Shown here piece by piece: positions 33,116-45,560 of a stretch of 64,000 nucleotides of DNA (positions are counted from its first letter, which is position 1; each line of letters opens with the position of its first letter). The notes under the pieces are model-generated. The model searched no databases and had not been told where the DNA came from. It was given only the letters and a program-made list of their open reading frames with translations. The position numbers and the translations under genes were made by a program. Origin of the DNA: Excoecaria cochinchinensis (lineage: Eukaryota > Streptophyta > Magnoliopsida > Malpighiales > Euphorbiaceae); assembly GCA_947683425.1 (NCBI GenBank), contig CANTUQ010000081.1:5328501-5392500 (forward strand), given 5' to 3'.

Positions 33116-35260
33116 CTAAATTTCATGTTCAAAGCTCCACTCCATAAACCTCTTTTTCATTCACTTTGCAATAAACACACAATTGACTTCCAAAACCCAA
33201 CCTAACATCATATTCTGCCATCATGGCTTTTTAACCATAAGTTCACCTACATGTTAACTTTACAATATCACAGACTTAATAATAATTTAACTTAAGACTG
33301 AGGAGTTATGGCCAATAGAACATCACATGCTCCAAAAACCCTCCTACAGGATTGAGCTACACTTATTAGGCATTTTTGAAGACCTTATAGCCCTCAAATC
33401 AACATGACCATTTCTACAACAATTATAGGCACATATCTTAGGAACTTAATCCCATTAACCTCATATATTTTAGAGTCACACAACTCAAGTTATAATATAG
33501 ACAATACTAGTAGGTCAAATTACCCTACAAGACCAGTTTTACCATATCAAGCTGTTCAAACTTGAAAACACAAAGTTGGGATATCCAATACTCCAAACTC
33601 AATCTAAATTACCATTACTCATACTTGAACACTTTAACACATTCAGATTCATAATAAGCACTCATTAATTCAAGAATCGCAAGGTCAATTTCTTAATTCT
33701 TCAACATAAAGTTTCATGCATTAACATCAATGTTCCTCATAGCAATCAATTTGGCATAGTAAATTCATATCTTCCAATCACTTCATCACACAACATATTT
33801 ACATATTTCAAACATTTAAGTAATTAACATAGCACATGATTCTTAGTTTCCCAAACCTCTTCTCCTAAGCACCAATGTGCTCACTTGGCACTAGGTTCTC
33901 CCACTTTCTCCTTCCTTTTGTCTTTTCTCGGTTCAACCACTACAAGCACAGTTAAATTTCTAGAATTGAAACCAAAGATCATTTTCAGCTCAAATAAAAA
34001 AGAAAAGGGAGAAGAAGAACAACCCAAACTTAACCACTTACCTTGACTAGATACAAACACCACTTGACCCAATCAGTAGAAATTCAAATGGATTAAATTG
34101 AAGAACAAGGAGAATGGATGAAGAAGGGAATAAGAAGAACTAAAGAGAGAGAATAGCCTATCAACATGCAGAAATGAGAGTATTTCTCTCATTTCAAACC
34201 CTTTTATTGCATGCATTTTGTGAGGTGGCAAAAACTGATGGTGACACCCGGATTTCCACTACCAATCTGCTAATCTTGATCAACTTAATTAATCCCCACT
34301 AACATTTAATTAATCCGTCTTTAACTTAATCATGCACAACTACCTATTTAATCACTAAACTTATTTATTTTATGCAATTAAGTCCTCATTTCCAATTACA
34401 CTTAGGTCCAAAATTAACAAACTCAAATAAAATTTAACTAATTTCCCCAATTAAGCCAAATTACAACTAGGATATATTTCGGGCCATTACATGTATATTA
34501 TTTTTAAGTGTCCAGTTTATAAAGAATGAATTGTAAAGTACATTATAGCTACACATTTCATAATGTGAAAAATATAGACAGACAACTGCTGGGATGTATA
34601 TATATATATTTGATTAAATGAATATGAAAAGTGAATTAAAATAAATACAGGAAACTGGATTTGAATTTATGATAAAATGTCAATTATATGAATAAAAGAA
34701 ATATGGTAAGTGATATGTGTGAAATGTTTGAAAAGGAATGGTTACTGAAATTACTAATAAATATACAATGTTTTTAATAAGTAAACACATAAATGTGTTA
34801 ATTATATGCACAAATCCCTATTAAAAAGGTCTGGCTATGATATGTGTAGACACCGGGTCCTGAGGCAGTCCAAGTCAGAGTTACCTGATGACGAGATTAA
34901 TGTCGGTTTTAGGATAAATGGACGGAATTCGGAGGTTTTCATTTTTCGGCTTCACAAGGATTAAATCTTTTTCTCTATGGCGTGAAGTTTTGAAAAAAAT
35001 TGGGAAATTTAGCTTAAAATTGAGATTTTGCTGTTCAGACGGGATGACCATCGAAGTAGGGATGCCCTTCCCTAGTTGGTTTGCCCTGTCTCTAGCATAT
35101 AGGGACGGGCCGTTGTTTGGACAGATAGGCCGTCTCTATGCGTTGTAGGGACGGCCCCGTCGGTAGCGGCGGACATGTGTCGGCGAAGAAACGTCCGTCC
35201 CTTGGCCCGTCTGAACCCAGATTTCCACGCGTACCCTCATTAGGGGCATAAAGCCCGTCT

Positions 35261-35270
35261 GTATTTAAAG
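35261..35270 (+). promoter_or_regulatory. Candidate TATA box in the E6 LTR
   Basis: GTATTTAAAG, just upstream of a GATGCCCGTCGG motif. A second candidate, TCTATAAATTG, lies at 35444-35454. Which one is used cannot be decided from sequence. Confidence 0.4.
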
Positions 35271-35990
35271 GGATGCCCGTCGGCAGTGGATCTGATCAGA
35301 CAACGCCGGATTTGTTAAAATTTGATCTGATAAGCTTTTATCTAAAAAATGGGGATAGGATATTTGGTTAAAAAAATTGAATTTTAAACTCCTTTTAAAA
35401 TTCAAACTTTAAACTTATGCTTATCTTATTCATCTCGAAAAATTCTATAAATTGTGAAGTAAAATTCATTATTTGGAGTTGGAGAAATTAATAAATTTTT
35501 TGGAGGAAAATTAGCAAATTTTGAGAGAGTGAGAAATTTTTAAAGAAAAATCTTTTGTGAGCAATTCACAAAAATCTAAGAAATCTCTACTATTTTCAGA
35601 ATTTTATTCGATAAAAATTCTTTCAATTAATTGATTTTTTCTCAAATTCTTCTTGTGAATTAAGCCAATTTAAGGTAACGAGATTCATTCATTTCCATCA
35701 ATCCAGCTAATTCAAATACTTGATCGCTATCAAATTTTCAAAGAAAGAAAGACATAAATTTTCTTTCTTTGATCCATTTTTACTTGATCCTTGTGGAGCG
35801 TGCGGGGACCGAAATCATTCGACATTCACCCAAAAAGGTAAAATCCGAGGATAAACATTCTGGATTGATATTTGTGTAATTTAACTTGACTCATATTATT
35901 TGTTTTTTTATTTTTTGTAATAATATTTTTTACAAAGAATTGGAATTTTGAAAGGTTTTTTAACTTTTTTTTCTGCAATCAGGGGTGACC

Positions 35991-36019
35991 GACGGGCAGA
36001 GTGGTTACCGATGCCCGTC
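35991..36019. other. GACGGGCA / TGCCCGTC hairpin in the E6 LTR
   Basis: Perfect 8-bp arms around a 13-nt loop. The arms are part of the motif shared with E4 (10681-10707) and LTR-0 (732 on). The 3' LTR copy lies at about 48547-48577. Confidence 0.85.
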
Positions 36020-37050
36020 TCCATTCTGAGAGACAGGACGTGGGCGATGCTCCACTCCATCCACCAGTCACACTAATTTATTTTTACCCCTTTTATCTTT
36101 TAACCCATTTTTTAAGCTTCTTGTTATGTTACTTTTCTTTATTTTATTCACGATTTTGACACTAACATGTTTATTTCTATGAGTTATTTTTTTGACCATG
36201 ATGGAATTGGAGTGGTTAATGAGGGTGGTCGCGCTAACCTGAGGCTTCCTATCCGGGTTCTTTCTTTACCCTTGACTTTATTCATTTTATTATGAAGATT
36301 ATTTTAATGTCGTTAAGGTAAAACGGACCAAATGTTTTTCGATAATTAATTTGGGATTTTTTTTCGAAAGCCAGAGACCAAAGTCTCGTTTTTAGCCAAT
36401 AAAACCATCACGTCAAAAATTGTTTTCTAATAAATATGCATGGCAGGACCAATGTCCTCATCATTACTGAATATCTCAATTTTTGTATGGTTTATATATT
36501 ATTTTTTTTAATGGGGGTTGTATTCCGCCCCTAGTTTTATTGTAATTTATTTTAAGGATGTTTATTTCAATAACGCTTTATTTATTGCTTCCACTATGTG
36601 AATGATTGCGCCTTAATTAAATGCATCGTGTGGAAAGTTGATAAAACAATAAATTCAAAACTTAATTATAACATTAATCAAGGTACACATAAATGAGAAG
36701 TCCCGAACTCACTCTGGTCTTGGGCTCAATGAGGTTAGAGGTCTATGGCCTCCAAAATATCTCTTGTTCCCATTCAAAAGGCTTAATTTACATAATCCTA
36801 GGCTCCAGGGGATAGAGGCTGAGACCTCCAAAATCTCTTTGGTTTGCCCAAGATGGATATGTATGCGCCGTCTTAGGCTCGCTGAGGCTAGACGACCCTT
36901 CCCAATGTTCTATTGGGTGGCGACTCCAAGAAACCTCTTTGTTGCCCAAAATAGATGCACTTGTAAATACCTTACAAGTTTTAATGAATCCCATCCCGAT
37001 CGCCCTAAAGCGGGCTTTCGGGAGGCCACGGGGTTCGGTGCGCGTCACAG

Positions 37051-37069
37051 TGGCGACTCCACTGGGGAC
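37051..37069 (+). other. Primer-binding site of E6
   Basis: TGGCGACTCCACTGGGGAC, one base after the LTR end. This class of site occurs in Tat/Ogre elements; the primer is thought to be an Arg tRNA, which I recall rather than verify here. Confidence 0.8.
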
Positions 37070-38066
37070 AAATACTCGACACTTCGCTTCGAAAGTGCCT
37101 TATTTAAAATTTATAATTGAGTTTTAATTTAAAAATTTCATCCTTTTTCAAAACTGCATTACATCTCAATAGAGCCTTAGATATATGCTAGTTTGGTCCC
37201 TCTTTTAGCCCCGGTGCGTTCCCGAAGCACGACTCTACGTTTACTCAATGTAGGGAAGTGTTAAGGATAATCACCAGCTCAAGCCTCGTACCATCATGGT
37301 ATATTAAATGGAGACCCGATCGGTCGTTACGCTCGTGATGAGCTAGACCCGTTGGCAGGGACCATGCTTGGGTAGCCCTAAAGTAACATCACCTTGACCA
37401 AAGCTCATGTAATAGAAATAGACACTTCCCCTAGGTGGTATGAACCTTAATACTATGCTTGCTATGTGGATCATTATGTATCGAAAAAACCCAGATAATT
37501 TGATTGGTCACCTAATCAAAGGCTTTCATGCCCCGATAGGCCCATGTTAACTTATTCGGACTGCCTAAATACATGATGGTCAAAACCCATGCGTATGCAC
37601 ATTAGCTAAGAGAGGTTATGCTGCCGGTTTTTCACTGGGCACCATGCGCGTCCATCGGGTTCCCTGTTAACCCATGGATCAAACCCACCTAGGACAGAGA
37701 CTATACGACCTCGTGCGTGGGGGCAATAAGGTTGGGAGGATCTATCTGCTTGCATGTGGTTGTGGATGATGCATTGCATATTCATGTTATTCATGCACAA
37801 ATAAAATATTTTATTTCTCCCCTATGTATACATCCTATTCTTTGTATATAATTATTACATGCACATATTATCCTGTGTATAGTTTTTCACATGTTTCACA
37901 TGTATCATTGTAATCTCTTTTAGTCACTGTATACCATTTGTTGCACAGCACGACCATGCATTGCATATTATTCATGCATTACTCTAACCCTTTGATTTTC
38001 AGCCACCGTAGACCATTTGCTTAGGTGGTTTAGGGATCCCGATAGTTGTTCGAAGAATGATCAGAG
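37070..38066 (+). other. E6 5' leader
   Basis: About 1 kb of untranslated sequence alignable with the E4 leader. No reading frame with homology; there is no trace of the extra ORF1 that full Ogre elements carry upstream of gag. Confidence 0.75.
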
Positions 38067-39071
38067 TTGATATTAGCCGACAGAGACCTAGCATCCTTAC
38101 TAGAGCATCTGAAGGTATTAAAGATGGCTGGCCCTTCACAACAGAATGAAGAGACTCATGCCCTGATTGCTAAAGAGATAGATAGAAGGTTTGAAGAGCT
38201 AAAAAATAGGCTATTAGCTGTGATCAAAGAAAGAATGGATGCCATGGCGCTTGTTTTGCAAGCTCAACTTATGGCGACTACTACACTTAACCAGGTTGAG
38301 CCGGCCATTGTCAAGAAGGCCTATACCGAGAAGGTTACAGCGTCTCCTTTTGCTTGCGAACCCAGAGCCAAAGGGCTATTTATTTTGCCTGTTGAACAAG
38401 GAAGAGACAAGAAGCCTTCTCTAGAACATGACTGTATTCCTGAAGAGGAAGACATTTCAGCAGCGATGCAAGTTCCAAATAATAAAGCGTTAAAGGCAAA
38501 AGGAATAGAGCCTTCACAGTCACTAGACATCCCTAGGTCCTCAAGAACGAAAAAAGAGACAGTTGATCTTGAAAAATAAATTATAAAATCCAAGCTTGCA
38601 ACTACCCGAGTGCCTCTCAACAAAACTATTACTGGCCCCGCAAGACTAAGAGAGGGTTGTTATGATGGCAGCAATGCCCGAAGGACAGGAAAAGTGCCAA
38701 CCACGGAAGTAAAGCAAAGGCATTTTTCTAATTTGGGTAGATCTTTGTCCTGGGTCCTCAAGAGGCTGATGAAGGAGGGGATGTTACAACCATTGCCAGC
38801 TAGGCCAGCTAGAAGCCAGGGACAGCCCAATCATAAGGAAGATGAGTATTGCGCCTTCCACCAGCACACCGGGCATACCATAGACAATTGTAAGACCTTA
38901 AGACATGCCATCCAAGACCTGATTGATTCCAAGAAGATCTCTGATCCAGAAAAGCGAGAGGGCAAGAATAAGATGGACTAAGTGCCTAAGTGGAAAGGCA
39001 TGACAGTTCTCAGGGATGATAATGGACCATCGACTGCGACATCTTTGTTGGCAAAAACAGAAGTTGATTAG
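38067..39071 (+). pseudogene. E6 gag relic without capsid core
   Basis: First frame (38067-38579, 170 aa) has a helical N-terminal region (EIDRRFEELKNRLLAVIKE, QAQLM) and ends at a stop. The next frame (to 38981) reads SKLATTRVPLNKT, RRTGKVPTTEV, LPARPARSQ and the nucleic-acid knuckle YCAFHQHTGHTIDNC, a C-x2-H-x4-H-x4-C form with His where most knuckles have the second Cys. Such a knuckle packages RNA. The usual Retrotrans_gag capsid domain, normally between these parts, is absent. E4 shows the same join, so the loss is probably older than both insertions. Confidence 0.82.
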
Positions 39072-39074
39072 CTG

Positions 39075-39246
39075 TTTAGAATGTTCTTTTATTTTTGAAC
39101 TGTTTAATAATGACATTTTAGCTTCATTAATAAGATGAACGCTTTTGCTTACTTGTGTTATGTCTCTTATGATTTCACTATGCATAATCATGATCATGAC
39201 TCATTCATATTTAACAATGATTCAGTTGATGCTACTCTATTTAATC
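39075..39246 (+). other. E6 gap between gag and RT, no protease
   Basis: Too short for a retroviral-type aspartic protease, and no D-T/S-G motif is seen. The sequence is conserved with E4 (14561-14900). It could be the relic of the intron known from Ogre elements at this position; splice sites could not be fixed by eye. Confidence 0.4.
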
Positions 39247-40250
39247 TCAGAAACTTTGGAAAGTCCCAAGAAAATCTTGATAGCATCTAATGTAACTCCT
39301 GAAGCGAGAAAAATTTGAGAGAATATTAAAAAATATGAAAAAGTCTTTGCCTGGACTTACGAAGACATGCCAGGAATTGATCGGGAAGTCGCGGAGCACA
39401 CTATTCCTAGACCATAAACCTGTTAAATAGAAATTGAGAATTCTCAAGCCAGAATGGGCAGATAAAGTAAAGGAGGAGATTCGCCAACAAATCAAAGCCA
39501 AATTTCTAGTTGAGGTGCAGTATCCAACTTGGCTGGACAATGTTGTCCCCGTAGCCAAAAAGAATGGCAAGGTAAGGGTATGCGTAGATTATCAGGACTT
39601 GAATAAGGCTTATCCAAAAGATGACTTTCCGTTGCCCCATATAGATGTGTTGATAGATAGCGCAGCAGCTTGCGAGATGTATAGCTTTGGAGCTGGTTAT
39701 GCGGGCTATAATCAAATTCTCAATAAAATAATTGACCGAATCAAGACGGCTTTCATCACGGAATGGGGGACGTATGCTTACCGGGTAGTGCCTTTTGGCC
39801 TAGAAATGCAGGAGCCACTTATCAGAGGATGGCGAAAAAAATCTTAAATGACTTGATCCTTAAAGAAGTGGAGGTATACGTGGATGACATGATGATCAAG
39901 TCGGCCACTAAGGAAGGTCATTTCGAAGCCCTGGAGAAATTCTTCCAGAGGATAAATAAATATAATCTGCGATTAAATCCTAAGAAGTGTATCTTTGGTG
40001 TCACCTCAGGGAAGCTCCTAGGACACATAGTTAGCTAGAGGGGCATCGAGATTGACCTAGATAAGGTTAAGGCCATCAGAGAAATGACGGTACCGTAAAA
40101 GGAAAAGGAAGTGAGAAGCTTTTTGGGTAGGCTGCAATACGTCAGTAGGTTTATTGCTAAGCTTACTTCGATCTGTGAACCGATTTTCAAACTACTCAAA
40201 AAAAAGACCAACCAGTAGTATGGAACGAAGATTGTCGGAAGGCTTTCGAT
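39247..40250 (+). pseudogene. E6 reverse transcriptase
   Basis: Begins VFAWTYEDMPG, then KPEWADKVKEEIRQQI, VPVAKKNGKVRVCVDYQDLN and, in a shifted frame after about 39800, the catalytic YVDDMMIKS and LNPKKCIFGV. The connection domain GIEIDLDKVKAI / SFLGRLQYVSRFI follows after stops at 40036 and about 40096. RT copies the element RNA into DNA inside virus-like particles. At least one frameshift and several stops, so inactive. Confidence 0.9.
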
Positions 40251-40667
40251 ACTGTCAGAGAGTATTTGCTGAATCCACCGGTGTTGAGACCGCCGCAGCC
40301 AGTCAAACCACTGATTTTGTATTTAGCTATAGAAGATAGTTCCGTAGGCGCCATGATGGCCCAGGAGGACGAATTCGGAGTGGAATTTGCTATTTACTAT
40401 CTTAGTAAGAAGTTCCTAGATTATGAGGTTAAGTATACAGAAGTAGAAAAGATTTGCCTTGCGGTAATCTGGGCCTCTAAGAAGTTGAGACATTACTTTC
40501 ATTCCTACAAGGTACAGGCAGTAGCAAAGCTAAATCCCTTAAGATACTTGCAGGAAGCCCCATCTTTACTTGGCAAAATGGGTAGGTGGTTGTTGCTGCT
40601 ACAAGAATTTGATGTAGAGTACATCACTCGAAAAACTATCAAAGGGCGGTTAAAGAAGAGAGGCTGA
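40251..40667 (+). pseudogene. E6 RNase H
   Basis: Frame 40266-40667 reads KPLILYLAIEDSSVGAMMAQ, YYLSKKFLDYEVKYTEVEK, LAVIWASKKLRHYF and LLLLQEFDVEYITRKTIKG, the Ty3-type RNase H of the Tat clade that degrades template RNA. The frame closes with a shift at about 40655. Confidence 0.88.
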
Positions 40668-41710
40668 TGCCGTATGTCAAGCACGAGCAATTAGTTCGAG
40701 GTGTGTGCATTCCATTTTGTTCCAAGGGACGAGAATCAGTTGGCCGATGCACTCGCCACTTTAATGTCAATGTGGGATAATCCAGAGGGTGTAAGGATGA
40801 GACCGATTTTGATTTCTAGCTCTGAGAGACCAAGCTTCGAATCCAAGTCAGTGATGGAAATAGAAGTAGCAGATGGGAAGCCATGGTATTATGATATTAA
40901 GAACTATCTAGAGAATGCGACATTTCCAGAGGATGCTACCGAGAAAGATCAGAGAATGATCCGCAAGCTGTCTACTCAGTTCATCTGCATAGATGGAGTG
41001 TTGTACAAACAACAGGCTAATGGTATCCAGTTGAGGTGCTTGGATGAGAAAGACGCCAAGAGGGAAATGGAAGAAACGCAGGTCGGCGTATGCGGAGCCC
41101 ATATGAACGGGCTGACATTGGCCAAAAAGATTATGAGACAAGGATTCTTCTGGCTCACCATGGATAACAATTGCTCGAAGTATATAAAGCAGTGTCAATT
41201 ATGCCAACAATATGCAGATTTAAGGCACTAGCCCGTTTCAGAATTGCATAATTTGACATCGCCTTGGCCGTTCGCAGCTTGGGGGATTGATATTATTGGG
41301 GAAATACGCCCCATGGCCTCCAATGGGCATAGATATATCATTGTCGCCATCGACTATTTTACCAAGTGGGTAGAAGCTGAGTCTTTCAAAAAGTTGATAC
41401 TAGGGATATGGCAAAATTCATCGAGAAAAAATTGATATGTAGGTATGGCCTCCCACACCACGTGGTATCTGACAACGGGTTCCAGTTCATGGCCGAAACG
41501 AGGAAGTTACTCCAGAAATATGGTATTGAGCATCACAAGTCTTCTCCATATCGTCCTCAAGCCAACGGGGCAGTAGAAGCTACCAACAAGAATGTCAAGA
41601 GAATCCTGGCTAAGATGGTCCAAAATTACAAAGATTAGGCAAAAAAATTGCCTTGTGTGCTTCGATGTTTAAGAATCATCGTCGAAACCTCTACAAAAGT
41701 CATAGGGGGG
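40668..41710 (+). pseudogene. E6 second RNase H tail and integrase
   Basis: After RNase H a short piece (RLMPYVKHEQLV) and FVPRDENQLADALATLMSMW match the C-terminal end of the additional plant-type RNase H of Tat elements; the body of that domain is deleted. Integrase follows: a zinc-binding region ending CQLCQQ (the first His appears replaced), a core with D in WGIDIIGE, then after a frameshift near 41405 D in VVSDNGFQF and E in NGAVEATNK. Integrase inserts the cDNA into chromosomes. Reading breaks up after 41638. Confidence 0.88.
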
Positions 41711-43640
41711 CAGAAGCAGCATGGCTGAACGTTGTAAAGTTCAAACCTTTAAGATAGCCTAGATCCTGGAAGCTGAAAGGGGCACAACAATGGCAGCGGC
41801 AGTTAAACGCGTCAGGCAAGGACGAATCATGGGATTACTACCACAGCTGGATCTATCAGAAAATGCTCTGCTCGACCATTCATGAGGGAGGTTAGAAAGT
41901 ATCCAATGAAAGAGGGAGGTTCAGTCTTTGAGCAAATGAGACCAAGAGTTCCGGACAAATGAGGCAAGTTCAGGCCGATGTGAGTAGGGCCCATTCGTTC
42001 TTCAGAAGTTGTTATCCGAGACAGTAGCAACAGGCAGTGATAGAGATGACTTCAAAGAACCAGTCAACATCGACGAACTCAAGAGGGTCCATGGCTAAAG
42101 ACTTAAAAATCAAAAGAAGAGAATAAAAGCCCCGCGGGTCGAAAACCGAAAAAAGGCGGCCTTGCTAAAATTGGGCCCCTCGTCAGGGTGAAAACCGAAA
42201 AAAGGCATCCTGGGCAAAAATTAGAGGGTTGAGAGAAAATATCCAATCAAGAAAACCCGAGAGGGCTTATTGGAGACAGGAGTTTGATGCTTACAAGATA
42301 TACTCTGAGATTAGATATAGTTTTGCATTTTGAATCGATGTTAGATAATGATCATGTGTAGAGAAATCATACTGAAATGTACACAATCTTTGCAAATACA
42401 TGTGTTCATTATTTTCTAGTTCATTTATGAAAAGAGAAATGTTGTTCATTGCTGAATGCATGAAATCTAAATGACTACGCTCTGCTACTACTCTCACTAT
42501 CCAGATGTCTAAGTCGATGAGTTATGTTATCCAATATGAGACTAAGCACTCACCTCTTGAGTGCATTAGGGGGAGTGAAAGAACAACCCCCGATAGATGG
42601 CATAATGGTCTTCACCGGCAGCTTGCCCAGAGGCTATGGTATTTGGAAGTAAAAGCTGAAGATAAAGATCCACTTTGGAAGGGTAGGGATGCCTCACTAC
42701 GTCGTTAATCCCTCTAAACTATTGAACACAATAGGTGGTAGTGTAAAGGGCAGCTTCATGAAGCCCTAAAGAACCCGATCCTTATTTGCTACTTCACCCA
42801 ATCTAGCAACACATTCGTCAAGGAAGGCCATGGAATGCAATCGATGCCTAGAGAGAAATGCCTCAAAGAATAATTGCGGATTACTCTAGGAATGGGCTTT
42901 GATGGCAGCTTCAATTTTTCTTGCAGCTGTACCTGAAAGGCGGGAAAAAAAAAGAGGCTGTTAGAGATGAAAACCGTAATTGGCGCTCTAAGCAAAAGTT
43001 AGGCCAAAGGGCAGGGTGAAACCTGGGAACAGGCAGTCTGTCCTTCAAAAAAATAAAATGAATAAAAGCCACTGGATTGGGTTAGGTCCAGTCCACGCAA
43101 AAATTAGGCACAGGGTTATATGAAAATCCCTAAAGGGACGCATTTCCCACTAAGAAAAGCTAGTGTGAAAATCCACAAGGGACACACTACCTTTAAAACA
43201 ATGACCTTTGAAGCCTGAAGCGATAAGGCAGCATTACTCCGAATGACTTCCCTTAAGGCAGAACTTGATTCAGAGTCCTGGGGGCAAAATGCTCATTGAT
43301 CGGGGGGCAAAGATTCGCACGAGTCAGTTCTCCTTGAAAAGATTCTGGGTCAGAGTCCGTAAAGCCAAGACAACACTTTTTTATATCCTTGGGAGCATCA
43401 GACAATGTGAGCAGCCGAGCAGCACCCTCAACGAATCCCTTAACCACCTGGGATGTGGTCTATTCATTTTTGTATATCACATGCATGTCACGTGCATTCA
43501 GTCTTTTACACGTATAGATATGCACACACAATTCTGATACATTAATCCTTTGCATGTGTTTCTTATATATAGTTTTGTATGTATACTTCACACACATTAT
43601 TCCATATGCACACATAATCTTTTGTATATGTTATTGTGTA
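41711..43640 (+). other. E6 3' non-coding region, first part
   Basis: No coding sequence. It aligns in reverse with the E4 stretch 11836-13559, showing a family-specific conserved segment directly after pol. Contains several GAAAACCGAAAAAAGGC-type short repeats (42148-42205). Confidence 0.6.
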
Positions 43641-44480
43641 CATGACTTAGAGGGAAGGGTCCGAATAGACCTCATGAGCAAGGATGATCCAAGGTATAGG
43701 TTCAGCTCAACATTATCGGCCACTGTATCCAGCATAAAATCAGGTGCATATGTGAGGGGGTGGAATGCCCAGAAGGACAAGCCTATCCGGACACACCATG
43801 CTCAGGGCAATCCGGAATCACACAAATCTATAAAAAATAAGATCCTTTGAGAAGCCGAACTATCCACACATAGTCGGAGGCAAATCAGACGCAAAAGTGA
43901 GCCAAGGTACAATTTTGAATCTACATCGATGCTCATCCATTCCGAACAATCGGATCAAGATAAAGTCCTCACGAGAATGGAATCTCAACGACCCGCTCCT
44001 AAGAAGACATTTAAGAGAGCAAGCCGAATCATACACACCATATCAGGAGCAACAAGGTAAGTTTCTCTATCATAAGATATATGCTTGCACTCATTTGTAC
44101 AATAATCAATATGAAGTCCTCACGAGAGAAGAATCTCAAGGACCTGCTCCCAAGAGGGAAAAGAATAAGCCTTTCTCATGCACACCATGCCGGGAGCAAA
44201 CAGGTAAGTTTCTCTGTCATAAGATGTACGCTAACACACCTCACACAGTTCGGATTCAAATGTATGTATATTGCACACACATGATTCCACACACGTGCAC
44301 AGTGTTTTGTATATGTACATGGCTCAGATGAGGGGTCCGAATAGACCTCATGTTTAAAGATGATTCAAGAGATGAGTTCAACCTAACATTGTCAGATTCA
44401 TGCATGCCAGGCCGGAAGCCACCAGTTAAGTTTCCCTATCATAAGATATACGCTCACATACATCACATAGTAAGTGTATC
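43641..44480 (+). repeat. Diverged tandem duplications in the E6 3' region
   Basis: Segments of about 140-250 bp recur: GGGTCCGAATAGACCTCATG at about 43658 and 44334; AAGTCCTCACGAGA at about 43963 and 44112; GGTAAGTTTCTCT near 44057 and 44203, with a variant near 44425. Copies are diverged and out of strict register. Confidence 0.8.
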
Positions 44481-45229
44481 AAAGCCAAATTCAAATGTAC
44501 AAATTCTCAAACAAATGCAAATGTATAAGAAAACAAACTCTCAAACCGAAAACAACACAAAAAATGCAAATTCTCAAACAAACAAAACAAAATAAAAAGG
44601 AGAAGATATTTTCAAGGCCTTGAAAATCCAAAATACTGTAAAATTCAAATACATTCAAAATGTAAAGATCAAAAACAAAATAAGCAAAAAACAGAAAACA
44701 AAAACAAAAATAAAATAGAAAAACCATCCTCCTGCAAGCAAGCAACAAAACCTCCAATCTAATTTTCCTTTGAGAAAGCTCAAATCCTTTTTCCACCTCG
44801 GAGGCTTAATATCAAATTCTCTCACCCTCTGGAGAAGTATGCAGGTCTTTTCAACAAGGAGGCTGCATTGGAGATGATAGAGTAATCGATATCTGGCATG
44901 TCACAGTCAGTGCAATCAAGAAAATGGGGAACAACCAACCGTCCTTCGGGGGCACACTCTGACATTGGCCCCAACAGGTATGTATTGCCACAGGTATGCA
45001 TCTCTTTTATATGCCCTGTACATTCGCTTTTTCCTTATTGTAGTAAAAAAGGAAGAGGTCCAGGATAAGCGCCAATAAAGAAAGCGACGAACGAGTCACC
45101 ATGTCAACCCAAGGATGGTCAACGGTCAAGCACTGGGTTAACCAGATGGTGGTTGGCAAATACATCATTCAGATAATGGTTAATAGGTAGACACCAAGTA
45201 GACTGGATGGAGGTCAAAAAGTTAAAGAT
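44481..45229 (+). other. E6 3' region spacer
   Basis: A-rich stretch (44485-44720) with AAACAAA-type simple sequence, then unique sequence. No homology recognised. Confidence 0.5.
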
Positions 45230-45560
45230 CAGACATTGCACTAGCCAGACGTAGGTTAGCAGATCAGACATTGAACTAGCCGGATGGATTAGCAGATCAG
45301 ACATTGTACTAGCCGGATTTAGGTTAGTAGATTAGACATTGTACCGACCGGATGGTGGTTAGCAGATCAGATATTGTACTGGCTGGATGGTGGTTAGCAG
45401 ATCAGACATTGAACTGGCCAGATGGGTTAGCATATCAGACATTGTACTAGCCGGATGGGGGTTAGCAGATCAGATATTGTACTGACCGGATGGTGGTTAG
45501 CAGATCAGATATTGTACTGACCGGATGGTGGTTAGCAGATCAGATATTGTACTGGCCGAG
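45230..45560. repeat. Tandem array of about 33-40 bp units in E6
   Basis: About nine units with core GCAGATCAGACATTGTACT and GCCGGATGGTGGTTA, in which unit length varies. Confidence 0.92.

Larger units (their letters stand above)
8328..34491 (-). mobile_element. E3: Ty3/gypsy chromovirus, 5' part of the internal region deleted, two nested insertions
   Basis: The outer ends are TGTAATGCCC and GGGCCATTACA with TSD TGTAT (8323-8327 and 34492-34496). LTR-A (3' LTR in sense) is 8328-8527 plus 19477-21927; LTR-B (5' LTR in sense) is about 23999-24824 plus 32668-34491. Each is about 2.65 kb once the nested E4 and E5 are removed. The internal region (21928 to about 23998) encodes only the back half of pol, with a C-terminal chromodomain. 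The PBS, gag, protease and most of RT are missing, and the deletion also removed about 20 bases of the LTR-B edge. Long LTRs plus a chromodomain suggest the Tekay/Del clade; that placement is inference. Confidence 0.9.
23999..34491 (-). repeat. E3 LTR-B (5' LTR in sense), interrupted by E5
   Basis: Pieces 23999-24824 and 32668-34491. It begins abruptly at CTCGCATAGCTTCGC where pol ends, missing the first bases of the LTR edge (compare 8328-8346). It carries the stem-loop CTAAGCG-ATAA-TGCTTAG (24354-24371), a palindrome with one change (32679-32692), a hairpin cluster (32920-33115) and a TATA-like box (34199-34209). Confidence 0.9.
34845..37049 (+). repeat. E6 5' LTR
   Basis: 2205 bp, closely matching the 3' LTR (47390-49442 plus 53489-53653). 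It has GC-rich GACGGGC/GCCCGTC inverted blocks (35037-35290 and 35985-36040) and two TATA-like boxes (35261-35270 and 35444-35454). The end resembles the E4 LTR (cgggctttcggg / tcggtgcgcgtcaca). Confidence 0.94.

Noticed and set aside
36764..37127. Frames of 118, 86 and 62 codons at the end of the E6 LTR
   Set aside because: Repeated in the 3' LTR copy (53416-53703) and straddling the LTR/PBS boundary; LTR sequence without domain content.
44491..44796. Hydrophobic 101-codon minus-strand frame resembling a membrane protein
   Set aside because: Antisense of an AAAC-rich stretch in the E6 non-coding region; compositional.
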